Shown: positions 11,690 through 22,601 of the stretch, in pieces | Layout of the letters: the number at the start of each line of letters is the position of its first letter | Numbering within the stretch: position 1 is the stretch's first letter | Source: Uloborus plumipes | Taxonomy: Eukaryota; Arthropoda; Arachnida; Araneae; Uloboridae | DNA length: 64,000 nt | Direction of reading: 5' to 3' | Assembly (NCBI GenBank): GCA_038373865.1 | Contig: JAXGGA010003456.1 | Coordinates: 38,272 to 102,271, forward strand | Made by a program: the position numbers and the translations under genes | The notes under the pieces: model-generated | Seen by the model: only the letters and a program-made list of their open reading frames with translations | What the model was told of the DNA's origin: nothing | Databases searched by the model: none

Positions 11690-12027
11690 TTGATATTCGA
11701 AAATGCCGGTCACATTGTCCAGTGGGCAGCGACGTCTGACCGTGGTGCGATGGCCCCGGGTTCGAATCCCCGGCTGGGGCATGGACATACTTTCTCTCTC
11801 TCCTGTCATTGTCCTTTCTGCGTGTGAAAGTGAATTTTAAATGAATGTCCACCCTAAAAGGGTCCTTATGGCATGTGTTGCGCTAAAATGGTCTTTCACC
11901 TTAATGGTACTCGTAAAAACGAAAGCCGTACCTATCCTTAAATCGAGCAGATTTCATCTCGGTTCGGATACCCGAGTGGTATTGAAGACAACAACATATT
12001 TGAAAAATATTAGAAAAAAAAAAAAAA
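11690..12027 (+). mobile_element. tRNA-derived SINE
   Basis: An A-box-like TTGTCCAGTGG at about 11715 and a B box GGTTCGAATCC at 11759-11769 are spaced as in a tRNA gene, within a tRNA-like fold ending CCCCGGCTGGGGCATGG. A non-tRNA body follows and ends in an A run at 12014-12027. The segment GGGCATGGA-TACTTTC is shared with the SINE near 21.4 kb, so both belong to one family. Exact ends and target duplication were not resolved. Confidence 0.7.
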
Positions 12028-12339
12028 CGGAATTTTTGAGTCTGAATAGAAGCAAAAAATCACTGGTAAATTTAGTAAGCATTAAGCTATGAGAAATTGA
12101 AGCACGAAAAAAAATTAACAAATAAAATAATAATAATTTATTGAATATTTGTCTTATTTTGCTAACTTCTAATTTCAGGTCATACAAACCACAAATGAAG
12201 CAATTGTGCTAAAATTCAATGCTTTTCATTTTTAGGAATAAAAATATTTAACATTATATGGCTAAAACATATGTTTTTTGCTTTTTATTAATTCTGAAAC
12301 GCGAGAATCAGTTCGGTAACATATCGCTATTTTTTCAAT

Positions 12340-12916
12340 GTTACCGCTCTGACTGTTACCGATCTGATAAACTGACGAAGTTTTTTTTTTTTTTTTGCCG
12401 AGGCTATCGCATTGAACCAAAATCTAGCACGTGGTTTTTTCACTTGCAAGTAAGGATTATACTTAAAAATAAAATAACTTTTAAAATAATAAAAACTGTG
12501 CATTTTAGGGCGTGTTACCGATCTGATGACTTAAATGACACACATTTTATAAACTCACTTTAGAAAATCTTACCTGTAATTTTAGATGCAGAAAGGAAAA
12601 TTTTCAATTGCAGTGCGATAAAACATCACACTAGCTACTCAGTATCACATGGCATCACTGCAATAAATGACCTGGGGAGTCTAAAACTAGATCGCAAGTT
12701 ACGGTTACCGCTCTGACGGCGAACTGAGGGACATGCTTATTTTGCATCGGCTAGAAAATCAGAAATTGAGTAAAACAAAAATGAAGTATAATATTAACAA
12801 AGGGGTAAAAATAAAATCGTTTTTTGTGCAAGTGCGTTTTTTTGGGAAGTTAGAAAGTGCGCATGACCTGTTTGCATGCTAAGCTTTGCTACTTGGGACA
12901 CGTTACCGATCTGATT
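12340..12916 (+). repeat. Subterminal repeat copies (right end)
   Basis: Five copies of GTTACCG(A/C)TCTGA lie at 12340, 12355, 12516, 12704 and 12902, on the same strand as the left-end array but with C where the left copies have A. They are spread over about 580 bp inside the right terminal repeat of the 5-kb element. Confidence 0.8.
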
Positions 12917-13120
12917 TTTGATGTATAAACACAATATTTTCTGATGAAAAAAAAAAATTCTGATGTTATTAGATGAAATGAAAGCAAAACTTATCTTCTT
13001 TCTGGGGAAAATTATTTTTTTAACTAGTTATTGAAATACTGGTGAAAATTCACTTGGGACTCAAATTGGCACTTTTCTAAATATTAGCTCATGTATCAGT
13101 GTTATTTGAATATTTTCATG

Positions 13121-13309
<189 letters not shown>

Positions 13310-13446
13310 TCCAAGCACAAAGGTACACCCATTTTTAATGCATATTGCATGTAATCAATATTGATAATAACCATAATTTCAATGACTCTATTAACGCGAT
13401 AATTATCATATAACATTAGATATACTGTCCTATTACGACTACTTAA

Positions 13447-13703
13447 CCCTTTATGCTCTGACGGGACTCAGAAGTCCCGCTTATATCAATTTAGTATTAT
13501 GAATTTTAAATGGCTGGTATCATCCTGAAGCTTTTGTACCACTCCTTGCACTTCGCTAAGATCCCGACAGATGGTAGACCCCCAAAATTTTCAAAAAAAA
13601 AAAAAAATTTTTTTGGTAAACATGTTTTTAGATGTATTTCCATCTCAAAAAATCAAAACAATATATAAAAATTCATTGTTAAGTGAATTTGGGACATAAA
13701 GGT
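13447..13703. mobile_element. piggyBac-like MITE, 257 bp
   Basis: The element is flanked by TTAA (13443-13446 and 13704-13707). It begins CCCTTTATG and ends CATAAAGGT, an imperfect inverted pair of the kind seen in piggyBac-type elements. Near the left end is a small hairpin, CGGGACT-CAGA-AGTCCCG. There is no coding capacity. Confidence 0.65.
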
Positions 13704-13719
13704 TTAAGAGTACTTAAAG

Positions 13720-16700
13720 AGACCGTCGGTTTAAACGTATAACATTTTATTACGCTTGGCATTATACGGGGCCGGGTATACACGGGGTATGTGTTTCCCC
13801 TTCTGATTATGCGGGTATGTTCTTTACCTTACCTGAATGATGATACGTTTCATAATAAATCAATTGCTTTTTAAAGCAAGTATAATTAATGTTAGAGGTA
13901 AAGTTTTTAAATAAGCTCAATAAGCACCAAAAGGATGAAAAAAAAAAAAAAGGTGTAAACGCACATACGAACTTTTTTTAAATGTAAGTAAGTACGTATT
14001 TAAATTACAAAAACCTTGGTTTACAGTATTGCCACTGCATTACTTTTTTAAAAACCGCATAATAAGGGATTGATTGCTCCAAGTGCTTTGGGAGCTGTTT
14101 TTCATCTACTTTAGTTAACTACTGAGGGCATTATAATACCAAATAATATATTAGGAATATGTTTAAGTTGTTGGAGCAGGTAGAAATATAATTTTTGCAT
14201 TCGAAAGCTTTATGGAAGCCTCCACTTTTTCCTTTCAACATAGCCCCTAAAAAATCAAGACATAAATAAAATTAAACACAAAACATTTAGTAATTAATGA
14301 AAACATAATTTTTATGCTATGTCCTTTCATGTTGTTTATTCATATTTTAATGAGTTCAAAAAAAAATAAATTAAAAGCATACCAGTCTTATTGAATTACA
14401 CGTTGAAATTATTCTATTAAACGGAGATGCTATCATTTACGTCTGTGGGGAGATATGGGGCTTTGGAGGGTTGTATTCTTAAAAGCGGAATTTTTGTTCA
14501 TCTCTTATCCGATTAAGCAGTGCTGAGACAATTGCAACAAAATAATATACATTGCTATATGTAATTTTTTTCAGAGCTAAGATTCTAAAATGCTTTAAAC
14601 AGTGGTGCACAAAAATTCCATTTACTTATTAATTTATCTTTTTAAAAAAATGACTGCTCTTTTATAATCACAAAGCAAATTACTTTGAAAGAGTCCTTTA
14701 AAATATTCAGGCACAGTGAAATAAATATTATTTTGCGATAGTTTAAAACGACTGTTTCCTAAAATTAGCAGCATAAATTGAATTTTTTGAGTAATTCGAA
14801 ATGTAAAACGTAATGCTGTATTTCACTCTCCTAATTTTAGGTGCGGTTGTCATCAAAAGTTCATTTGCTGATATTTGTTCGTGTGTAGAGTGTGTTCAAG
14901 CCATAAATCCTTGAAGTCATTTTTGTTACTGCAATATTATACGAGGAAATGATTCCCCGAAGAGGTTTTTTTGATAACTGCCTCTCACAATTTTATTCTT
15001 TTCTTATGATTTACTGTAATTGCTGTAATAAATTCAGCAAATTGCGCTGACTGATATTCCGGTGATCATCAAATGATATAAATGTTTAGTAGACAAAACT
15101 TTTCGTCTAAATGAGGTTTTCTCATTCTGGGCTATGTTACATGAAAAAAAAAAAAAAAAAAAGGATTAATTTTCATTTGGTGAAAGGCTTCGCCGTAATT
15201 TTGTAATTTTTGGCAGGAGAAGATTAAACTGCAAATGTTCATTCCTAATGTTATTTCTGGGAAATACATTTTTTACTTAACAAAGCATTTTGCCTAATGA
15301 ATTAAAAGTGTCGTCTTTTTCTGCAATTGACATTGTTTTATATTTAGGTTATGAAATCTCGCAAAAAACTTGCATATGAAAACTACATTTCCAACTGAAG
15401 TGCTTTTCCTGGAGCAAACTAATAAAATTGAATTTGGAAATCAATTTAACATACAATAGCAATGCATTACATAATTAAGTAAGATATGTGTCTATACTTC
15501 ACGTCACAAAATTGCGTACTAAATAAAGTTATGTTATATTTTCGTACAAAAACGCCTTGACTCTTTTAACACAAAAAGCATTTTTGTGTTAAATAGTCAC
15601 ACAGAACATAATGTTTCTAAACAAAAAATCATACGCGATTCAATTTCAGTAATAAGAGCCAAATCAATATTTCACCCTGTATAAATTACTAAGTAAGTAA
15701 ATTACTAAGTACTACAGTGCAGAAAAATGATTTTTTTTACTGTATAATATAGTTAATTTTACATTAAACCATTTATATTAAGATTTATGGTATACATTTA
15801 CTAGGGCATGCATTTTCATGTTTCTTAAATACATACATTTGGATTTGTTCTATCCTCACAACATACATTTACGACTGGAAATGTTGCATTTTGTTCCTAA
15901 AATCTATCCACCAAAACACAAATGCCAATTTTCCAGTTTCATTTTGCTTAAACGAGAGAAATTCGCGCTTGTAAGTTTTTTTGGGAGTACTATCAAATAT
16001 TTTTTCTTGTGTTATCATTGTGGGATGCCTTGGGGTCATTGTTAACATGTATTTATTTTTTTTAAACATATTGAAACATAGAATATAAAAGGAAAAAAAT
16101 CACTTCATGTTATACTAATATTTAATCCCATTGTAATTTTTTCTGCTTTTAGCAACATGTTTACGATATATTAAGCATTAAATTGTGTTTCATAACTGTA
16201 TTCAATCATTAAAAAACTTTTCAGGAACAAAATTTTAAAACAAGAGTTCAATTGCAGCAACTTCTTTATTTTGTCATTTGACAAGCGATCAAAATACAAA
16301 AAGCAGTATACTACGTTCTGTAATACGTTCTTGCATAGATAGCTGATACAATTCAACTGTCTTATTGGGCAAGAGACTTCATGGGCATGCTTGTCCGGTT
16401 TTATTCTAATGGTATAGTAATATTAAATTGTAGGGAAATCGCAAATGTAGTATGTTCAGCTGTTGAAGTTGTAAAACGTGATTTAGCTGTTTTTCAAAAA
16501 TATATTTCTTAGCATTAGATGTTTTTGTATGAAACATATAGTTATTCCGTCATTAAAAAGACTTTAAAATAAATGTGCCATCTGTTCGAAAACAAATTGT
16601 TATAATTGTTTAAATAATTTCTTTTTACTCGAACTAAGTATTACGCACAAAGAATGAAACATTGTAATGATAATTCCAGATTGTTGAATAATATAAGTTA

Positions 16701-19140
16701 ATACCTTTCATTAATGACTCAATGTTTCTAACTTATTTGTTGATCGATGCAATAGTTAATGCAAGTTTCGTGACATTTAGAATGCAATAGTTAAAAATGT
16801 ACTCTTGGTGGGGCAGACAGTTTTGTTTCAAAATATTTCGTCAAAGTAATGACTCAAACACGTTATTTTTTATTCAAGTATTAATTTAAAAATTCTTGCT
16901 TTTAACAGAATATCTTTAATCAAAATAATATCTTTGCGGCTCAATAATATATTAAACTTAACTTTAATATTAAAGTTAAATGTAATAATTGATATATGCT
17001 ACATGCTTTTAGTAAATGAAGATAACATTTTTTTTCTCATTCAAAGCTTTTCTCTCTGCAGTGGACTTTTCAGACAAATCTTACTTTCAATATGTTTAGT
17101 AAATGATATTTAATCTATCCCTGAACCCTTATTTTTAGTCATGCAATTTCCACATTAATTTATTCGACTGCTATTTATGTTATGCTAAATAATTGATCTC
17201 CAAGAAAAGTTTTGTTATGATATTTGCGTAATGGAATGTTTAATCATCAAACATGCTCTTTTTTAAGAACTACCTTTACATTTACAGGCGGAAACATCCT
17301 TAGTCTCAAACATTAATGCTCCAGGTTAATCCTGGATGCGAAGGCATCATCAATAATCAGGAATGCTAACGCTTTTTTAAAACAAAACGGTGAATCCAAT
17401 AATTTGCATCGCTAAAAGAAGAGGAAATGCTGATTACGAATGTGATTGAATCGAACATATCTTCATGATTAAATCAATACCTAAAGTCCTTTATGGAATA
17501 GGGTTGAAATGTTGGAGTTTTAATGAAATTCTTGCTCTTTTCTCTAATAAACGTCAGAGAAATGTAGCATAAATCAAGAATATATATTTAGTATGAGCAA
17601 AAAATAAAAAACATAGTTTATGGATCTGTTCATATTACGTTGGAGTTAAATCATTTAACTAAACTTTCGATTTTTGTTTAGAAGATAGTTCATTTAGCGA
17701 TGGTGCATAATACCTCAAAATCAACGAGCTGAATTTAGAGTAACGCACAAAGTGTATTTTCGTTACATAATGCGTAACTAACACATCATATGCAAAACTC
17801 GGTAATGCGGTAACATATTTTAAAAATACTTGCAGTTAGAGAACGATTTAAAGCTACATTCAAAAGCTTAAATAAAAAGTTATCCAGAAGTAAACCAATA
17901 AGTTTTTCGTATGGTTAGTCGTCGTTGTCACAATACTTCTTATATTATTTTATGTAATTGTTTCCTAATATCAGTCAAAACGACCATATTTAATCCAGAG
18001 TAATATTTTTTAGTCCGAGTAATCTTTTGAAAATCATTCAACCAGTTTCTAGATATCATCAGTAAAATAATAATGGCAAAATTATATTTCAGAACTTGCA
18101 TTTAGATAATTTTGCACAATTACCATTCAAAACTGAAGCAGAAAGTTAATTAGAGCTAGGGGAGTGTCTTATTATGCATTTAAAGATCGATTTGATAACA
18201 AAAGCAGCCAAGATACTTCATATTCATATTATTTGATACCATATATTTTCTCAACATCTGTTGAAACAATCATTTTAAATCCAGATTGATATTTCTAATA
18301 ATTGTGTAAATTCAATCAAAATCATTTAATCAGTTTCTTTGATATTATTACTGTAATAAAATCACATTATTAGAAAAAAATCTAAATTTATTTCATTTAG
18401 AGAATTTAGCATAAACGATTACTCAGGTGTTCTAACTCAAAATTAATGATTTTCTTATTGACAGCAACACGATTAACTGCTCTAGTTTTTCACACACATT
18501 ATTCATAATATCTCAATAACTTATGAGTTATGATCATTAAAAGCAGTTAGTAATATGGCTTGCTTTCCCGGTGGAAGCATTACAATAAATCTTCCCGCAC
18601 GAGAAAAATATGTGAAACAAATTTTCTAGACAAAGCGGAAGACAATGTTTTTTCTTCCCTTTTTTAACAATTAATTTTGTTAATATTACTCCGAGTTATC
18701 AGAAGATGAATACAACTCAATGCTTACAACTATATTTTTTATTATTTTTGCTCTTAGTGTTTTACTTTTCATAATAAGCGTTTTACTGAAGAAATAGTTT
18801 TTAATGTACGTAGGCTTTCATGACCAAAAAGAACTACAGTGCTGCAGTCAAAGTACTACATTTTTGGGATATAGCAATTACTAAGGCAGAGACAAACTTT
18901 CCTCAAGAGAAAAATATTTGAAATATAGTTTCTAGACAAAACAAAGAGCAATGCTATATCTTTGTTATTTATATTTCATTCTGTTAATCTTACTCCTAGT
19001 CAATATAAAATGGTTAACCCCGATTTTAAAACGAGAATAAAGCTATTAGCCCCGATCAATAAAGCTATTAATGCTTTTATTTTTTGAATTTATCATTTTT
19101 AGAGTAAGTACTTTAATAATGGTTTACTGTTTTTTTTTTT
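13720..19140. other. Dscam intron, AT-rich, nothing recognised
   Basis: About 5.4 kb of the intron between the two Ig3 half-exons. I see only A/T runs and one 20-A tract near 15144. No alternative Ig3 half-exon with the LPCVAQG-type motif was noticed on the minus strand, but short diverged exons could be missed by eye. Confidence 0.5.
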
Positions 19141-19148
19141 TTAATATA

Positions 19149-20556
19149 AACTCATGTGTGTGAAAATTGCAACACCATGAAGGAATCGTCATATTTGAAT
19201 GAAATTCAATAGACAGCTGAGTGATAGTGGTATGAATAACTGATTAAACTGATTTAGAAAGTCAACAAACAAACAAAAAAATATTGAAATTAGTATTTTG
19301 TGTAGCCACCACGCTCTGCAATAAGTGTTGCTACGCAACGTGGCATGGAGTCAAACAAATTTTTAACGTCTGCCTGATTAAGACCATTCCATATTGTTTG
19401 TATGCGTACCCACAATTTGTCTGTGCGTACCCACAATTCGTCATGTTCAATCGGCGACATATCCGGGGATTACGCTGGCTAGGGAAGAAGCTGTACCTGC
19501 AGCGATGCAAGGAATGATTGAAAAGCCCTAGCGACATGAGTGCGGGCATTATCCAGCTGAAATACAGCGACAGGCAAGCCTTGAAAGAAGGGGACAGCTT
19601 GGAGCTGTAGAACTTTACTGATATACCGGTTGTTATTCAGGTTACCCACAATTCGTAGCAGTTGAGATCGTCCGTGATATGATACGGCACCCCAGACCAT
19701 GACTCCAGTGTTCGTCCACTATGACGTTCAATAATGCAATCTGGAAGGCGGCGTTCAAAGGCATAGCGCCGGACGCGAATGCGGCCATCATGGTACCACA
19801 AATTTAAGCGGGATTCACCAGAAAACACAACATACTGCCAACCACAAGGCCAATCCTTATGCTCATTGGCAAATTGTAGCCGCAGGCGGCGATGGTTTAG
19901 CATGAGCGGTATCCTGTATAAAGGAGTTCTTGTGCGCAGTCCACGCTGCAGCAGACGTCTACGAATTGATGAAGCACACAATGAAACTCGTGTAGCTGTT
20001 GACCACTGTGCTGCCAGTTGTCAAGAAGAAGCTGTACGGTCCGTCAGCACTAAGCGGATCAGGTGTCTATCATCGCGCGCTGACGTCACATTTCGGGGTC
20101 CACTCCCGGATTTCCGAGTTGTCCGATACCTGTCCGTCCACTGCTTCCAAACACGCATCACTGTGCTGCTGTTACGCTGCAAACGAGTGGCTACTTCCCG
20201 ATAAGACAATCCAGCTTCACGAAGGCCGATCCCCCGTTCAAACTCCGTAAGTTGTTGAAACCTCACTCTTTTTCTTCGAAGAGGCATACGCGAAGTCTGA
20301 GCTAACGTTTATCACAAACAGGTAACCACATATAACCATACACGCCTTGCTGCAGCCGTATTTTTATTCGAATAAATCCGGCGTTCAGAGGGCGCTGCTC
20401 AGCGTACGCATGCCAACGTTTAAAAAACGAAGTATGCTACTTGGGTAAAATTCTAATCATTTGCATATCATACCTTACTGTGCATTTGCTGAAAATTTTT
20501 AGCCTATTCGCGTCTTCGAGTCCTTCGTAGTGTTGTAATTTTCCCAAACATGAGCT
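19149..20556 (-). mobile_element. Degenerate Tc1 (DD34E) transposon, copy 1
   Basis: The left end AACTCATGTGTGTGAAAATT and the inverted right end (…AATTTTCCCAAACATGAGCT) form imperfect terminal repeats, flanked by TA at 19147-19148 and 20557-20558. The 1408-bp element carries a broken transposase on the minus strand. A related copy is at 36310-37706. Confidence 0.8.
19440..20287 (-). pseudogene. Tc1 transposase pseudogene, copy 1
   Basis: The frame opens with ATG at 20287 and a helix-turn-helix region (FERGIGLREAGLSYREVATR), breaks, then continues in other frames through WQYVVFSGESRLN, GVMVWGAVSYHG, QLDNARTHVAR and SPDMSPIEH. Thirty-four residues separate the second Asp from the Glu when the frames are followed, so the family is DD34E. 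The first catalytic Asp is replaced by Gly (SGES instead of SDES). In-frame stops interrupt the WPA-SPD region. It is inactive. Confidence 0.8.
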
Positions 20557-21249
20557 TATATTTTTTATCGTGCCACATTTCATGAATATAAATAACGAAA
20601 TGTGGCACAATACAAAATGTTGTTGTACATTTTTTTAAAGAGGGAAGTGCATCATATGAGAAATTAAAATAAAAAATACATCGATGGTAAATATTAGACA
20701 TACCAAGAAAGAAACTGTCGGCAAGGAAAAAGTATTTAGAGCATATTTTTTGGACGAAACAGAAGACAGTATTGTAATTTTTTGTTAATACTTAATTTTG
20801 TTAATTTTACTCGAAGTCATGAAAGATGAATATACCCCTATGTTAAAGAATAAAGTTTTTATTACCTCCATTTTTAAAATGTTTCTCTTTTTAAAGTAAG
20901 GTCACTAATATCTGATCTCCTATATGAATAAAAGACCGGTCTTGCTATATGTGAAGCTGAATAAAAATTAAAAATGGGGAGTCATAAGCCAAAATTTATA
21001 AAAAAACCAACTTATAAGGGCTAGTTTGCTCTAAATATGAACGTTTTCTCAACAAAGTATTTTAAACATATGTATTGCTTAAACATATGTGTTCCAAAAG
21101 TCCAAATTGGATCAACATAGGGAATTCTAGATTTAAAAAAACAAGAACTGTCAAGGGTTTTTTTTTACATGATTTCACAAATGATTTTCTCTGGCTTTCC
21201 GAACATTATTAATGAGCTTACTGGTGACATTTTATGCACTCAATCTTGA

Positions 21250-21600
21250 CTTTAACTTCATCTATGTGACAAAAACATCAATGCCACGCACTTTCGTTTC
21301 ATTTTTATATTTTACGTCTGCTGCTAAAAAATTACTGTCTATTTTCAAGCCATATTTCACGACAACATTCACACAACGATAGGACACGGGCAGATGAAAG
21401 TACATCCATGCCCGAGTCGGGATTTGAACCCGACTCTTTTTTCGCACTTCTCTGATCACTATACTGGGTGGCCGTTGTAGGACGCAGTAACATTGTCGTG
21501 AAAAGTGGGGCCTAATTTGCATCAAGTGGAGGTAGTAGGTTTCTTTTTTTATTCTCGTATAGGATGTGAATGAGATGCAAAATCCAAGTTTTCGACCTCG
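21250..21600 (-). mobile_element. tRNA-derived SINE, same family as at 11.7 kb
   Basis: On the minus strand a B box GGTTCAAATCC (21420-21430) lies about 35 bases after an A-box-like TATAGTGATCAG. The downstream GGGCATGGATGTACTTTC matches the SINE at 11.7 kb. The tRNA-like half is clear; the body and ends are approximate. Confidence 0.6.
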
Positions 21601-22483
21601 GCAACCTCCCGGCTCATTTTTGAAAATCCTCATAACTTCTAAATGTTCGTTCTTTTTTCGTATATAAAATTTGTTTGCGTATAAAAATTATTTTTCGAAT
21701 ATGAAAAATGATTACATTCACTCTTAAATTGGACTATCGGTTCAATGAAGGAAAATTTGTCATTTTTCATTCTTCCATTTAAACTTCATTAGCAAGGTTC
21801 GTAATCCGGCATGTAAATATATTATTTTAATACTTTTTAAATACCGCTTATAATGCTATAACATTTACTTCAGACTACAAGCCTTTGTATTATTCTAGTA
21901 GATAAAAGCACTTGAAATAATAAGATTTTAGACATGATAAATATACAATTCCTGTTGTGACATACGCTATGAAATGGTGCGCTTACTGAAACTTTGTATT
22001 TGCATCCTGAGCATCTAAATCTTTGCTTCTCAATAGATAAAACGTAACATAAATGTTTAGATTAAGTTTTTAAAAAGTTTCGAAATGCATTTTAAGTAGT
22101 GGTCGAATACAGGACGTTTTCCTCTGCTGTATTTTATTAAAGTTTTACTGCTGAAATATTTGTAAATCCATTTTTTAAAGCGCGTTTTGTTTTATGAACA
22201 GACAATCAACGTTGTACGTTAAAAAAAAAAAATGAGAGAGAAAGAAAAAAAAAGATAACAAGGCCTCAGTTGTAGAAAGAAAATGTCCTGCGTGAAAAAC
22301 ATGATAGATGTACCATGGTAAGGGGGGATTGTTACTAGAGTATAAAAAAAAAAGTTTTGTTTCCAATGTATTCTAATATATTTTTTTTGCCAATGCCTTG
22401 GTATTGAAACAACAATCAATTTCTCCAGGCTGTTTCTTTAAACAAAGTTTCCAAGATCAACAGATTGTTTTTAATCATCTTAC

Positions 22484-22601
22484 CTATAAGTCGGTGGTGG
22501 GCTTCCCTGTGCTACACAAGGCAGCTGTGTTGTTGATCCCTCTTCTGTTCGCACCTGGGGCTGATGGAACGTTATCCGAGGCAATGTGGACGCATGTGGT
22601 T
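22484..22601 (-). CDS. Dscam: Dscam exon encoding first half of Ig domain 3
   Basis: This 118-nt exon starts in phase 1 after the acceptor TGTTTCAG and ends in phase 2 before the donor GTAAGA. It reads EPHASTLPRITFHQ, then EEGSTTQLPCVAQGSPPPTYR, the B-C strand half of an Ig domain with its first Cys. It is the positional and length equivalent of the variable exon 6 of insect Dscam1 (Ig3 N-terminal half). It joins in frame to VT-(G) from the exon at 38872-39021 and to WMKDV in the exon at 7793-7968. Only one copy was found in the surrounding 30 kb of intron. Confidence 0.9.

Larger units (their letters stand above)
11330..12240. repeat. Diverged direct duplication inside the 5-kb transposon
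   Basis: The segment at about 11345-11575 recurs at about 12030-12240. Both contain an AATTTTTGAG(C/T)CTG start, a TCA(T/C)TGG block, and the same order through GGTCAT(G/A)CAAAC(T/C)ACAA to TGCTTTT. The copies are clearly diverged. The SINE lies between them. This may be an ancient internal duplication of the element's upstream region. Confidence 0.6.
8042..13090 (-). mobile_element. 5.05-kb DNA transposon with 4-bp target duplication, Sola-like
   Basis: The ends are inverted repeats of 30 bp with 29 matches (8042-8071 and 13061-13090), beginning GAGC and containing TTTAGAAAAGTGCCAATTTG. ATGT flanks both sides (8038-8041, 13091-13094) as a 4-bp target duplication. A motif of the form GTTACAGATCTGAT is arrayed inside the left end and a related GTTACCGATCTGAT inside the right end. 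The minus strand carries a broken transposase gene (8707-11046). A SINE has inserted at about 11.7-12.0 kb. A 4-bp duplication and this style of protein suggest the Sola superfamily, but that assignment is from memory. Confidence 0.8.

Noticed and set aside
11715..11790. Functional tRNA gene
   Set aside because: A and B boxes are present but the stems do not close properly and a non-tRNA body follows; the same body occurs at 21.4 kb, so it is a SINE.
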